Shown: piece by piece, positions 12,009 to 23,392 of the stretch
How positions within the stretch are numbered: position 1 is the stretch's first letter
How the letters are laid out: each line of letters opens with the position of its first letter
DNA from: Limanda limanda
Taxonomy: Eukaryota > Chordata > Actinopteri > Pleuronectiformes > Pleuronectidae
Direction of reading: 5' to 3'
DNA length: 64,000 bases
NCBI RefSeq assembly: GCF_963576545.1
Contig: NC_083642.1
Span: forward strand, 5,326,188 to 5,390,187
Translations under genes and position numbers: made by a program
Notes under the pieces: generated by a model
What the model was told of the DNA's origin: nothing
Seen by the model: the letters and a program-made list of their open reading frames with translations, nothing else
Databases searched by the model: none

Positions 12009-12331
12009 TATTTCTGGGACATTAATTTAAAAGATCTCCAGTATAAGCAAATGTGTTCTAAAATTGGTTTACATCCAAGTGAGAGGCTGTCCCATCTCAT
12101 GGATTTAAGATATATATATTGTTTGTATTAGCTGTCCCTCAGTGAAGTACTTGCACTTCTTGAAAAGCTCTATATAAATAAGATGTATTATTGTTTATAC
12201 ATTGCCCTCTAGTATATGTTTTCCTAAGTCATTGTAGATACAGAAACAACAGTATGGTTCAAGTGACAGTAAGTGGAAGGTGAAGGTCATTTCCATGAGC
12301 TCAAGAGAAACCTAATGTGACGATATAGTTG
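12009..12331. other. Loop (spacer) of the large inverted repeat
   Basis: About 323 bp of unique sequence between the arms, AT-rich, with no reading frame of note. An imperfect echo of the arm edge (CTATCAGAAAT) occurs at both borders, so the exact edge is uncertain by a few bases. Confidence 0.8.
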
Positions 12332-15300
12332 ATTTCTGATAGGAAGCACCTGCCTCATTCATTGTAGTATTAATGTGTTTGAATAAGTCAGTCTGCCGAT
12401 TACCAGCTACTGATTTAAAGTGAAACATCTATTGCTATCCTCTGTGTTCATTTCTTTAATGTTAAGAATTTTTCTCATAAGACCTTATCAGATTGCATTG
12501 TGAAACATCTGGGTCACCTACTTTTAGTGTTAACAAGAGGGTGAACTTACTTATGACTGGATGTATTTAGCCCTGATACACAAGCTTGATGTTACACATC
12601 TTAAACAATATGATATGGTTGCCACTTAGACAACAAGACCTGTGTGCTTTGCTGTGACTATAACTGACTGAACCTCAGATAAAGTTATTTTCTGACTTCC
12701 GTTACTGAGTTACTCTCTACAGAATGTAACGTGCCCATTCTACTTCAAATCCATTGGATCATTGTGTGTTTATGTTGCTTAAAGCAGAGCATTCACTGCT
12801 TTAATGTAATCAACATCTTATCTGCCAATATCATGGTGTATGACTGCAAGGAAATACCAATATGTTATGATCAATGTCATTTATTGTGCACAAACATTAC
12901 ATTAAGGCATCTGCTGAAAATAATATGATCAACAATTCTCAGACGGCAGCTCTGGACAAAGTTCTGTGACTCCAGGTCTGCCCGGATGGTGTGATGGAGA
13001 CCGGGGGTTAGCATCAGGAGTGGAGGCTGCAGGAGGGACCGTGGAGCTGAGGCAGCTTCTCTTGAGAAGATCTGAAGGACACAAAGAAACCATAGTGTTA
13101 AATTATGAAGATGGTTCCCTCTGATTTTTTTTTAAAAACATAAACGTCAGACAGGCCCCTAAAAAATAAATATGCTAAAGCTAACAGCTACCATACACCA
13201 AGCTAATAGCAGGGCCCAGGAGCCACAGTAGCATTTTAGCAGATTTGACCTAATCACAGCACTCACATTTCTTCATCAGTGGAGAAGAACCTCGCCATGT
13301 TTCCTCTTCAGAGGAGGATTCCTCCAAACCTGCTGCAGCCTGCTCAGCTTGAACTCTGTGGAATCTTCTCTTGGGCACGCAGACAAGGCCCTCATGTCCC
13401 ATCTCCGTAAATGCGTCAGTACTACCTGAGAATATATGATAAAAAACAAAACGTTTTAAAAGTGCGTTTGTATGTATATATACACACATACAAGGCTTAA
13501 TTTTCTGCAGAAATCCATTTCCTGAGTTGATGTCTCTGCTTATGCCATCTAAAATGTGAAACCAAATATATTTTTTGTGTACCAATACAAGATGTCCAAT
13601 GTAACACCAATAAAATCCAGTCTACTACACTTAACATTTTAATGCCTCTGTAATAGCGAGTCGCCGGAGGCATTACTGCATGTTTTCGGGTTGTCTAACT
13701 GTGTATTTGTCTTAAAGTCAAAAGGTCAAGGCCACACTGACCTCATGTTATGGTTTCAGTTGTCAAGAGGTTACAGTGACATTTATATGAGAGAAAATAT
13801 GTAGAAATATGTAGACGGACACTGCACTGGTTAGCGGAGTCATACAACGCAGTGCGGTAATTCTAGTGTTTTTTTTTGTAAATTGTTTGTTTCTTGTGAA
13901 GAGGAGTATAACATGAATTCATACCAATATCAGTATACAATCAAACCTTTTTGTGTTGACCTTGTGTAAACAGAGTCAAAGGACATTGTACAACAATGAC
14001 ACACATTTTTCCACAGTACCTGTCGTTCACTACTGAACTTCTGACACACATTACTGGACTGTGTATTCCTGTAGAGTGGTGATGTTCTCAACATTCTTTG
14101 CACAGTCTGTCAAAACAAAATTAGAGTTACAAATATTAATGCCCAACAACCCATTGCAGATACAGTTGGTATTTGCACACCACATCGGATCAAAACAAAA
14201 CTGCAGTCTGTGAAACAAGCAGTTTTGGTAGATATAAGGGAAATGCTAATATTTCTGCATGAAACATATTCAGTCCCTTAAGCAAAATAATAATGATGGC
14301 AGGCCGCAACCTCAATGCCTTCGTCTACTTTGCTTAAAGACTAGTTTGCGGAGTCTCGTGCTGCCGCCCACTGACCGATACATGATCGCTCTTTTCTGAA
14401 ACTAATGAAGGCAAATTCACACATGTAGACAGAAATAAACAGTATAAATGAAAAGGTGTAAATATTGCTAACATAATGTCTGATGGAGGTCATCATTATA
14501 CATAACAGAGGAAAAATTTGCACAAGCATTCCTTAAATTTACTTGCCTTCCTGTGGAAAAAGTTGTTTTCCCAGTTGAACAACCACAGCAGGGAAGCATG
14601 ATTGATCAAAACTCTTTCAGTGTGATATTAACTTGTATTTCAGCCAGCGTACTTTGGGGATTTAATAAAAATGTATATTTGGCACATTATATAAAATGGT
14701 GTTTCTGGTATGCAACTTAAAAGTACCTCTTTAATGGTAGGATAATTTCTCTCCCTCATCTTCCTCGTGGTACGTGGATGAGAGTAGTGGGCTCAACCCG
14801 GCTCCTCTTTCTCTCCAGGCTGCCCTTCTTGCTCTTCATCATACTCCTGTAGCTTCACTTGGATCCTCCTTGATTAAAAAACAGAACATAGGAATTGTTT
14901 TATAAAATGAATCGCAACTCCATAACATGAAAACATTATTGTCATATTACATTCTATACATTAAACCAAATTGATCTGTTATTGTGAAGTATTGGTAGAG
15001 AAATACGCTCCTTATTAATCTAAAGCATTCATAAATCAAATTCATGTTTATATTTATATTGTAGCGTCCCTCAATGATGAGCTAAGCATCTTGAACTGAT
15101 TTGAATAACCATGTTTTCACCTCCCAGGTAATCACATGCTACCGTGGGCTGAAGCATGTGGCTAACAATGGCATATTAGCTGAAGAAAAGCATCCATTGT
15201 GGGTATCGACGGACTCCACATCCGCTGTCTCAGCACTCGGACTGTGAACCTAGATCGTAACGATCTTTAAAAACAATAAACTACTTACCTGACAGAAGGA

Positions 15301-15958
15301 AGACGACATCGTGGTCTCCCAAATGCTCCGTGTGTATGACGCAGCTTCTAGTTAAAGGGAGCGGATGTTGACAGCCACACGTTATTTCCGGTGGCGGACT
15401 CGGTCCGGTGGCGGACTCGGTCCGCCTCTGAACAGACTCGCAAGATCCTTCGCATTAGAGGTGTAATCTAGCCTCAAATATTAATATTATTTAACATGAA
15501 TAACATTCACGAGCACTGAACGACACCACGCAGGGACGGTGATTTAAACAGTACGCTACGACGTGGTTCTCGGCATGGCAGCGTCCATAGCAACCATCAT
15601 AGCAACGAAAAAAACATTCGTGATAACTATTAAAATATATATCATAAGCACGAACTGGCTGAAGACTGTGGAAGCAAAGACCACATTTCTCGCTAGAAAT
15701 GGTGTCAGAATGTATTTTTATGCCCAGACTAAGTTACAAAATCATATTTTTATCTGAAAAAACAAGGACTGTCCGCCATGTTTTCCTTTCCGTAGACGGG
15801 AACTCGGGAGTCACGTGACGTGAAAACACGTCAATGCAAAACAATGGGCGGACCAAACGTTTCCATCTCACAATCTGATAGGCCAGATTGTGAGATGGAA
15901 ACGTTTGTCCAAGTGGACCAACGTTCCCACTGAACGTTTCCTGATGAGACTGGGTTGG
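12332..15958. repeat. Right arm of 7.6-kb inverted repeat
   Basis: Reverse complement of 8382-12008 (x maps to 24340-x). It ends at GGTTGG 15953-15958 and abuts a hAT transposase coding sequence. The flank here (hAT) is unrelated to the flank of the left arm (Ig C2 exon), so the palindrome does not sit in a single recognisable empty site. Confidence 0.92.
12929..15309 (-). other. Mirror copy of the spliced-looking unit
   Basis: The same exon-like blocks as at 9031-11411, on the opposite strand: 15289-15309, 14727-14868, 14020-14106, 13267-13425 and 12929-13071. A few substitutions distinguish it from the left copy. Reading-frame problems are the same as in the left copy, so the decay, if real, predates the duplication. 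Confidence 0.35.
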
Positions 15959-16604
15959 CCAGGAGCTGGGCAGCCCCACTTATATCTGTCGATTCATCTA
16001 TTTGAAGAGAAAATCTGCCGCTCGCCTGCAGTTTCTCTGTTAAATGTTGTTCAATGTCTTCTGACATGTCATCTATTCTTCTTTTGATTGTGTTATCAGA
16101 TGCCGGCACCTTGGATAGCTCATTTGCGGCATCTGGACCCAGCATGACACCTGCAATTATTTTGCAAGCAGGGAGGATGAGTGTCTCCGCTATTGTGTGA
16201 GGCTTCTTTTGCTTTGCAATAAGCTCCGCTAGCATGTAACTAGCCTCCATTGCCTTTTCAGACACTTTCACGGAATCCAACAAACGGTCTTGCTGCCTCT
16301 GGTTCAGATCCTGCGCTCTTTTGAAATAGGCCAGGTTTCTCTCAGCGTGGAAGGGATGTTTGGTTTCCAAGTGCCTCTTCAGCTTGCTTGGAACCATATT
16401 AGCATTAGCTAACTTCTCCCGACAGAGGACGCACTCCGGCTGAGGAATGTTGACATCCCCGGTCCAACTGAAGCCATAAGACAGGTAACTTTCATGATAC
16501 TGTCGGCTGACAGTTTTTTTCCTCTTTTCTTTCGGTGGGTTGTCGGACTCGGCAGTCTCTGCACTGGTGGTTGGTGGTTTGCTCCGCACGAGAAAGCGCT
16601 CCAT
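15959..16604 (-). pseudogene. hAT-family transposase, N-terminal fragment (BED zinc finger)
   Basis: The frame opens MERFLVRSKPP at 16604 and runs about 214 residues before it is cut at 15959. A BED-type zinc finger lies at roughly residues 45-85 (CVLCREKL ... LKRHLETKHP), followed by the helical region (AELIAKQKKPHTIAETLILP) and the RFSLQIDESTDISG motif, which carries an early acidic residue of the hAT catalytic core. This matches the ZBED5/SCAND3-like group of hAT proteins. Intact members are roughly 600 residues or more, so most of the catalytic core and the dimerisation domain are missing. After residue 214 the frame runs into palindrome sequence, which creates a spurious 43-residue tail. 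Confidence 0.85.
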
Positions 16605-16891
16605 TTTCCCTCTTGTTTATGTTTTAATGTTGTGTTCACCTGCGCCACTGCGCGAACAGTGAAATGTGGGATCCTCTTTGAGGATTTTTTAAATAGTTTT
16701 TAGATAAAGAGTTTGCCTCTGTATTATGGAATGAGTGCATTCAAAGTAGTATATAGTAAATTAAAATAATTATTTTTGTATAGTTGTATACTATATTGCA
16801 GTAGGCTATGGTTGTCACAAAATCCCACGGCACACTTGGACTTGCCTCACGGCACACCAGTGTGCCGCGGCACACAGTTTGGGAACCACTG
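15959..16891 (-). mobile_element. 5'-end fragment of a hAT transposon
   Basis: The terminus at 16877-16891 reads, on the minus strand, CAGTGGTTCCCAAAC, a typical hAT terminal repeat. A subterminal region with repeated GTGCCG(C/T)GGCACAC phrases follows. The transposase fragment lies inside. The other terminus is not found in the window. The expected 8-bp target would be GTCTAGTG, read directly next to the terminus at 16892-16899. Confidence 0.8.
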
Positions 16892-16954
16892 GTCTAGTGG
16901 TTAGGATTCGGCGCTCTCACCGCCGCGGCCCGGGTTCGATTCCTGGTCAGGGAA
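16892..16954 (+). pseudogene. tRNA-Glu (CTC), 5' acceptor strand replaced by hAT
   Basis: GTCTAGTGGTTAGGATTCGG continues through the anticodon loop with CTC (CGCTCTCACCGCCG) and the T arm (CGGGTTCGATT) to the 3' acceptor strand TCAGGGAA. This is the canonical vertebrate tRNA-Glu(CTC) from position 10 onward. The first nine bases, which should pair with the 3' end, are replaced by the hAT terminus ending at 16891. The gene cannot form an acceptor stem as assembled. The T stem has one C-to-T change leaving a G-T pair. The internal A and B boxes are still largely present. Confidence 0.9.
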
Positions 16955-17549
16955 CTCACTTTTGGTTAACACTTCAACTGATACGATTTAGTGTTTTACT
17001 CGCTTGATCGAGGGTTATTTCCCATGAGCACATTGACATCCAGCAAACGGACCGAATGGTCCAGAAATGTGTCAGTGTCTTCTGTCGGGGTGAAAGCGAC
17101 AGGGTGGAAGGACAACAGACGGTAACAGCCTCTTTTAAATCATATTTCCAATAGCACTGTTATTCTAATAAAATATGTACTGTATAGGATTTGGTGTAAC
17201 TTACCCATGAGTGAGACAATAGTTCACGAGTATGTTTGTTTATCCTTTCTGAGAGAGTGGTGAAGCTGAGTGTGTAAACAAATCACTGATAACTTCATTT
17301 ATTTTGTATTTTATGAGGGGAAATGTAAAAGTTTCTGTTATTGTTGGTAATGTGTGCGTTGTTAACACTCACAATCAGATGTGACTTAGAGGAGATTGAT
17401 ATTAAGATTGTATTTGATGGGTCAATCCACCTCTACATGTGAGCTCTTGAGAAAGGGGAAGTCTAAAAAGCCAGGAAATTCATCAGTGTGGAGGAGTATG
17501 CCTGTTCTTTCTGTGACTCATTGCAGCTGATTGTTCATGCCTCTCTCTC

Positions 17550-17644
<95 letters not shown>

Positions 17645-17685
17645 GTGTCTGTGTTTCTGTGTGTAAAACCTGTAGGTTGGCTGTG
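16955..17685. other. No gene; GT microsatellite
   Basis: No exon was recognised. A (GT)n tract with a few interruptions occupies 17552-17648, directly upstream of the receptor signal exon. Confidence 0.6.
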
Positions 17686-20419
17686 ATGCTGCTCTTTGTT
17701 CTCTGGTCCAGTTTCCTGGTTTTGTGGCCATCACAAGGCGGTGGGTGACTTTTTGACACTGCAGACCACAACGTCAACTGCTAATACAACTTCAGCGTTG
17801 GCACCACAACGATCCCACACGCAGGCGCTCACACTCACATCCTGATGGATCCTCATACACGCCTATGACACTTAAAACCAGCTCATCTCCAGTGCACCAT
17901 GCTTTGTGCGTCAGATGTTGCTTTTTCATCAAGGTGGTGTTGCACTGTCTCTTGTGTTTAAGGAAACAGTTTTCAATTACCACCTCGATGATAACAAATT
18001 ACCCAGAAACCTATTGTCAGCAAACAAACTTCCACCTCTTTTTTGACAAAAACACATAGCTGGTGCGGAGGAGGGGGCGGCCATGTACAGTTTGAGCGGT
18101 CAGGTCGTGTCAGACAATCTGACCGCACAGTGTGAGCACATCGTTTGTGACTTTAGGCTTCGCATCTCAGACATCTCACAGGGTGAGGCAGGGCCGGGTC
18201 TAGGCAGGGGCAAGAGGGGGCCTGGCCCCCTCAAATAAATGTTGTGCCCCCTCAAACTAAAACCCAATTTATAATAATAATAATATAATAAAGCACAATG
18301 CCCCCTCAAGATTTGTGGCTGCCCCCTCATACATACCTGTCTAGACCCGGCCCTGGGGTGAGGTAGAATTTAGCAACAACATTTCTAAAGTGGCATATTG
18401 TATGTCCAGCTCTTTGTTAGGTGTGCATTATGCAAAAGTTGGGCATCATGAAGACATCATGAAACCCCGAAAGCAGCAGCTGAATGACTGAGGAGGCGTT
18501 TTTCAAAAAACCTACTAGAGGAAATAAAGAATTTGAAATGCACAATATGCAAAAATGCCCCCAGGAGATCACGTGGTATTAAAACAAATGTGCTCTCTTT
18601 GAGCTTAGACATTGGGTAGTAGCAATCACATTAGTATTCAGATTAGTAATCAGAATAGTTGGATGCAAAGAGTGTTCCATCAAGATGCATCCTCTAAAAT
18701 GTGGAAGTGGCACAAGTAAGAAAGTCATAGCAGTGTTTAAATTAGAGGGCGTAGACAGGTTAGAGAGAGAAGCCGCTGTTGAGCCATTTTACTCATTATG
18801 ACAAATGTGGCGCTAGAGGAAATATCAGGGGATAACCAGCTCACCAGACATGAATATCTATCCTCTGGGGAGCATGAACGTCTGTAAAATATTTCATGGC
18901 AATGTGTCCAGTAAATGTTGAGGGATAAAATAAGAAAACACATGGCTGTCTTTTGAGGAGGGTCATATTATTATTTTCTTAAGAATTGGATTTTAGAACC
19001 AAACAGTCAGAATGAGTTAAGTATAGGCACTAAACTAAGGTAAAACTTGGTAGGAATGACATTTTTCAGAAACAGAAAACCTATGAAACACGATAGGAAA
19101 TAAAAACTTGATACTCACATTATGTCTCCTTTATTTTTGATGGACTTTACCTGCACGCTATCAATTGCAAGTCAGAACATGGCAATCTCACTGACCTTTG
19201 TGTTATCTTAACAGCGATGGAAGGCAACAATCAGGAAGGCTGTCAGAGGGAAATGGTTACTGAGGAGGTAAGGATCCAAATCAAACACCACACATGCACG
19301 ATAGAAGTTTGCTGCAAGTATAAAGATTTTTGTTGTTGTTGTTTGAAAAACTATTTCAGCTCCAAGTGCTTGACTTCACAAATTCTTCGCTCCTGGAACA
19401 CTCTGTAGAGCTGACTGATGTACGTGAAACCTTCATCTGCCTCCTTTACCCAACAAATCTACTCAACTGCTCCTGGTCATTCCTCACATTAGAGAAGGAT
19501 ATGCAGCTCTCTGTCGGTATCAGGTACTCATATGGTTTTTATATTCTAGAATAGATAACACAATCATGTTCCACAAACCATCAAATGTGTCATGTTTATA
19601 GTGGAAAACTGTTCAAGTTTAAGAGATGAAATATGAATACATTTACAACAAAGGCAAGCACATCTGTATCAGTTGCTTTGAAGGTTTCCTTGTGTGTTCA
19701 TCCAGTGTCTGCCATGATACCACGACAGTTCAGTCTCTGAACCAATCGCTTGTGGAACGGGTCGGATCAAGGTCTTTAGATCTGCAGGAGGATGAAGAGT
19801 TACATGTAATACTTCAATTTAACATGTCCCAGCATGACAAGTGGAGAGCCTACACCTACCAATACGACATGACCACACTGGGTGAGACTCCTGAGTAAAC
19901 TGATTTGTTTTTGAGTATTTGAGAATGTCAATTTGACAGATGGTCTTAATTAATGAATAATGCACAAGGTATCACAGACAGAGTCAAGTTAGGTGAGAAA
20001 ACAAAGGGCAGGAAGGAGAAGTCCAAGTGCTGTTTGGGTGAGGCAAGTGTTGTTATTCTATGATAAGCCACCGAAAAACTAACACTAAAGATACCTTGCA
20101 ATATGTTTTTGTTTGTGTGTGTATGTGTTTTAGGGTGTCTAAACTTCTGTTTCCTCCGATTCCTCGCCCACCGCCTAAGTACATATATTACCTGGAAGAC
20201 AATGACACTTTCAATGTAAGTACACACCCATGATGTACACACACATACTCATATCATGTCAGCAACTCACCGAGCCGTGCACATTCATGAACAAAGGGTG
20301 CCACTGTTTTGCTTTTTCTGTTTTGTTTCCAGTTCTCCCATCCTGTGCAGCCTTCTAAGGCTGAAGAGGAGATCACCAAGGTGGAGGAAGAAGAGGAGAA
20401 CCCTTTAAAGACATTTTAA
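17686..20419 (+). pseudogene. Class I cytokine receptor, beta-c alpha-chain-like, lacking D2 and TM
   Basis: Six exons read in order. Exon 1 (17686-17740) is a signal peptide, MLLFVLWSSFLVLWP. Exon 2 (19215-19267) is short. Exon 3 (19360-19523) holds CLLYPTNLLNCSW, the first cysteine pair and W of a cytokine-receptor D1. Exon 4 (19706-19881) is the rest of D1 and leaves in phase 1. A box1 exon (20134-20215) has LLFPPIPRPPPK. The last exon (20333-20419) encodes an acidic tail ending TAA. The box1 LFPPIP and the EEEITKV-type tail resemble CSF2RA/IL3RA/IL5RA; CRLF2-like is an alternative. Only about 250 bp separate exon 4 from box1. I see no WSXWS, no second FNIII domain and no membrane segment there, and the phases (1 into 2) do not join. 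Exons 1-4 are all in phase. Confidence 0.65.
18189..18355. mobile_element. 167-bp hAT-type MITE, copy 2
   Basis: Same length and termini as the copy at 3360-3526, here flanked by the perfect 8-bp duplication GGGTGAGG (18181-18188 and 18356-18363). It sits in the first intron of the cytokine receptor. Only a couple of substitutions separate the two copies, so both inserted fairly recently. Confidence 0.9.
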
Positions 20420-20805
20420 AAGTAATATGGGGAGGACGCTTTCAAATTTACAGTAATTACACAGACCTAACACCAACAGCATTTCCCCTCAGCTCAAAAA
20501 TGTGTTGAATGTATGCATATGAATGTGGGAGTGTATTTGTGTGGGAGGTGTATATATTCAATGCTCTCAAGGTCAAGAGTGTTAGCTCAAGTTTACACTT
20601 TAATATTGTTCAATACTTGTTGCCCGCTTTACTTGTCACACCTTAGCTAAGGGTAAACAAAACTGTGTGGATATGGTCAAATCTTCACACGCATTCGCAT
20701 TATGTCTACACATGTATAAATCTCAATATACTTTAATTTCATAAACTTCAGAACGCATTTGCAGATTCTTTTATAGGCTTTTAAGAAACACACATACGCA
20801 CACAT

Positions 20806-20880
<75 letters not shown>

Positions 20881-21984
20881 CTCTCTGGATCTAGAGCTTT
20901 GACAAAAAGTATGTACCTTTTTGTGTGTGTGTGTAATAAAGTTTGGTAATGCATCATCTGCTCTTTTTAAAATCCAGTCATTCATTTATTAATTGATTCA
21001 ACCTTTATTTGTACAGAATGTTCCAGTTTGCAGTCCCTATTATAGCAGTTCATTGTTTACAGAATGATAACAGCAAAAGCAAAAATCCAACATTAAGACA
21101 AACGTTGACGCTTACACCAGGTCCAAGGTCAATGAACGCCTGTCATTAATTTGTCTTTACTGAAGTTCGACTTTTCCTGTAATTTCTGTTTATTGACAAT
21201 AAAACACAATTATAAAAACTGTAAAAAAAATAAAAGACAGCATTAAAAAAAGTGTGAAAACGATTGAATGGGATAAAGAATGAATCAACGCGAAATGAAA
21301 AATAGGTCTGACATTTGCTAATTTTCTTTCTGGCAGAGCGTTAGATGAGACGATGATGAGAACACCACTGTTACAACATCTTTCCATTAAACATGAAACT
21401 ACAGTTAGCTTAGCTTAACATAGCTACAAACTACATTGACTGATTCCATATAAGGACTTTTGAAGTTCTTCTCACCCACCTCAAGGACAACCTACACTCT
21501 TCTACAGGATCTGAAGAAATGTCTTGATATTAATCTCATAAAGCTATTTGTTCTGTCTAACTAAGAGAGACGTGTGTCTAAAAAGTTGTTCGAAAGTTTG
21601 ACTTTTTTTGGTTGGGACTTCCTCTATATATAATTAGAAAGATAAATGGTTCTACCAACAGACCAAGGTATTGATAGGATAAGCTCCATGGTTCAAAAGT
21701 CTAATAAGCTGGACTTGTATGAGCCTAACAAACTGAACCAGGTTTAGCCACAGAGCAACAAATACATATATTATCAATGAGATAAAGTATTACAGCAACA
21801 ATGAACAGAATCACTGAAATGAACAAAGCAAAAGAGAACATTTACAATTAGCTGATGCTAAAGTGACACGAATAAAGATAAAAAATGAAACACAGAAAAT
21901 ATGTGAAAATATTCTGCGTATCTCATCTTCAGTTTTTCCGCCTGATTAACAGCATTGGTCCACTCGTCTGAAGGCACAACCTTA
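20420..21984. other. No gene; AC microsatellite
   Basis: Follows the receptor stop codon. An (AC)n tract fills about 20811-20876 and ends in a short CT run. No exon chain or RNA gene was recognised in the remainder, which is AT-rich. Confidence 0.55.
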
Positions 21985-21988
21985 TCAG

Positions 21989-22496
21989 ACGGACCTGCCG
22001 CTGCCGCTGCTGCTCCTGCCATTGCCGCTGCTACTACCGCTGCCGCCGCTGCTGCTCATTTCCATGTAGACAAACTCTGTAGAGGAAACAGATGGAACTG
22101 TAAGATAACTGAGTGAGGAGGTCATGAGGCACAACAAACCTTTCACTACTGTGTCATGGGAATTTTTGTAAAATCTAGCACAAAGTCCCCTGGCACTCCA
22201 GGTCACACCCCTGGTGTGAAATCCCAACACAAGATGTCCGAGACACCATCAAGTTTGACCCTTTGGATAAACACATTTGTTTATCCCATCCTCTACATGC
22301 ATGTCTGTTCTTCTATTAATCATTACCCAAATGCAGAATTCTTATCACAGCTTCAAAAGGAAACTTTGATTTACCACAAACACAAAAAAACTGAAACAAC
22401 CACTCGTGATTCTGCGTTTGTATCTGTTTGAGTTTTCATATACTTTTTGAATACATTATATTGTAACATACTGAAGAAAGGGTGTGTGTGTGTGTG

Positions 22497-22560
<64 letters not shown>

Positions 22561-23346
22561 TTTGTGTGACATACCTTGTGCAGTACTGATGTACTGTAGC
22601 TGTGTTCTGTCCAGTGGGTGTGTGAGGGGACAGTTGTGACACCTGAGGCTGAACCTCCTCTGTAGTTCTCTATCAGTGTTTCCAGTGTCCCAAAGCTCTG
22701 CCGTCTGATGCCTGAACTCTGACTAACACAAACACACAAATCAAAAATAACCTCCTGGTTTATATGTCTGTGAAGTGTGTGACATGTGCGATCTGGATGC
22801 AGATGTTCGCTCACCTGAGGACCCCAGCCGTCGATGGAGTGTACAAGCCGGAAGGTGTGCACAAACTGTGTTTTCCTGCAAAACACACATTTCAGAGATT
22901 TGAATGGTTTACTGTGAAATCCGTAAAATGTGACTATATGTTCACATATGTTTGAATGGAGTGATGACATCTGAAAGAGATGGTTAATGAACTGGGAGCA
23001 GAGGTTGTACCTGATTTCAGTTTCATGTCCAACACACACAAGGTGAAACAAACTTTAATTTACGCCTCACAAATCTTTCTAGAGCAGGGGCAGATTCAGT
23101 AAGGTGCACATATGAATAATTCCTTTTTTACTTTTAGCTCTGTAGCTTTGAGAAAAGTCACATATCATTGATCCCTCACATGTGGCTCTCTCTGAGGTTT
23201 CTACATATTTTTACCCTGTTAACAGGTTTTTTTTTGTAGTTTGTTTTTCCTTACTCTTGCTGAGGGTTTAGGACAGAGGATGTCACACCATGTTAAAGCC
23301 CTATGAGACGAATTGTGATTTGTGAATATGGGCTATACAAATAAAA

Positions 23347-23392
<46 letters not shown>

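Noticed and set aside
15831..15958. Last 43 residues of the 257-codon transposase frame
   Set aside because: This part is palindrome-arm sequence read through by chance, not transposase.
17483..17777. Poly-Thr/His and poly-Val/Cys reading frames
   Set aside because: They come from the GT/AC microsatellite; the same applies at 20677-20985, 22371-22642, 33389-33891 and 41284-41769.
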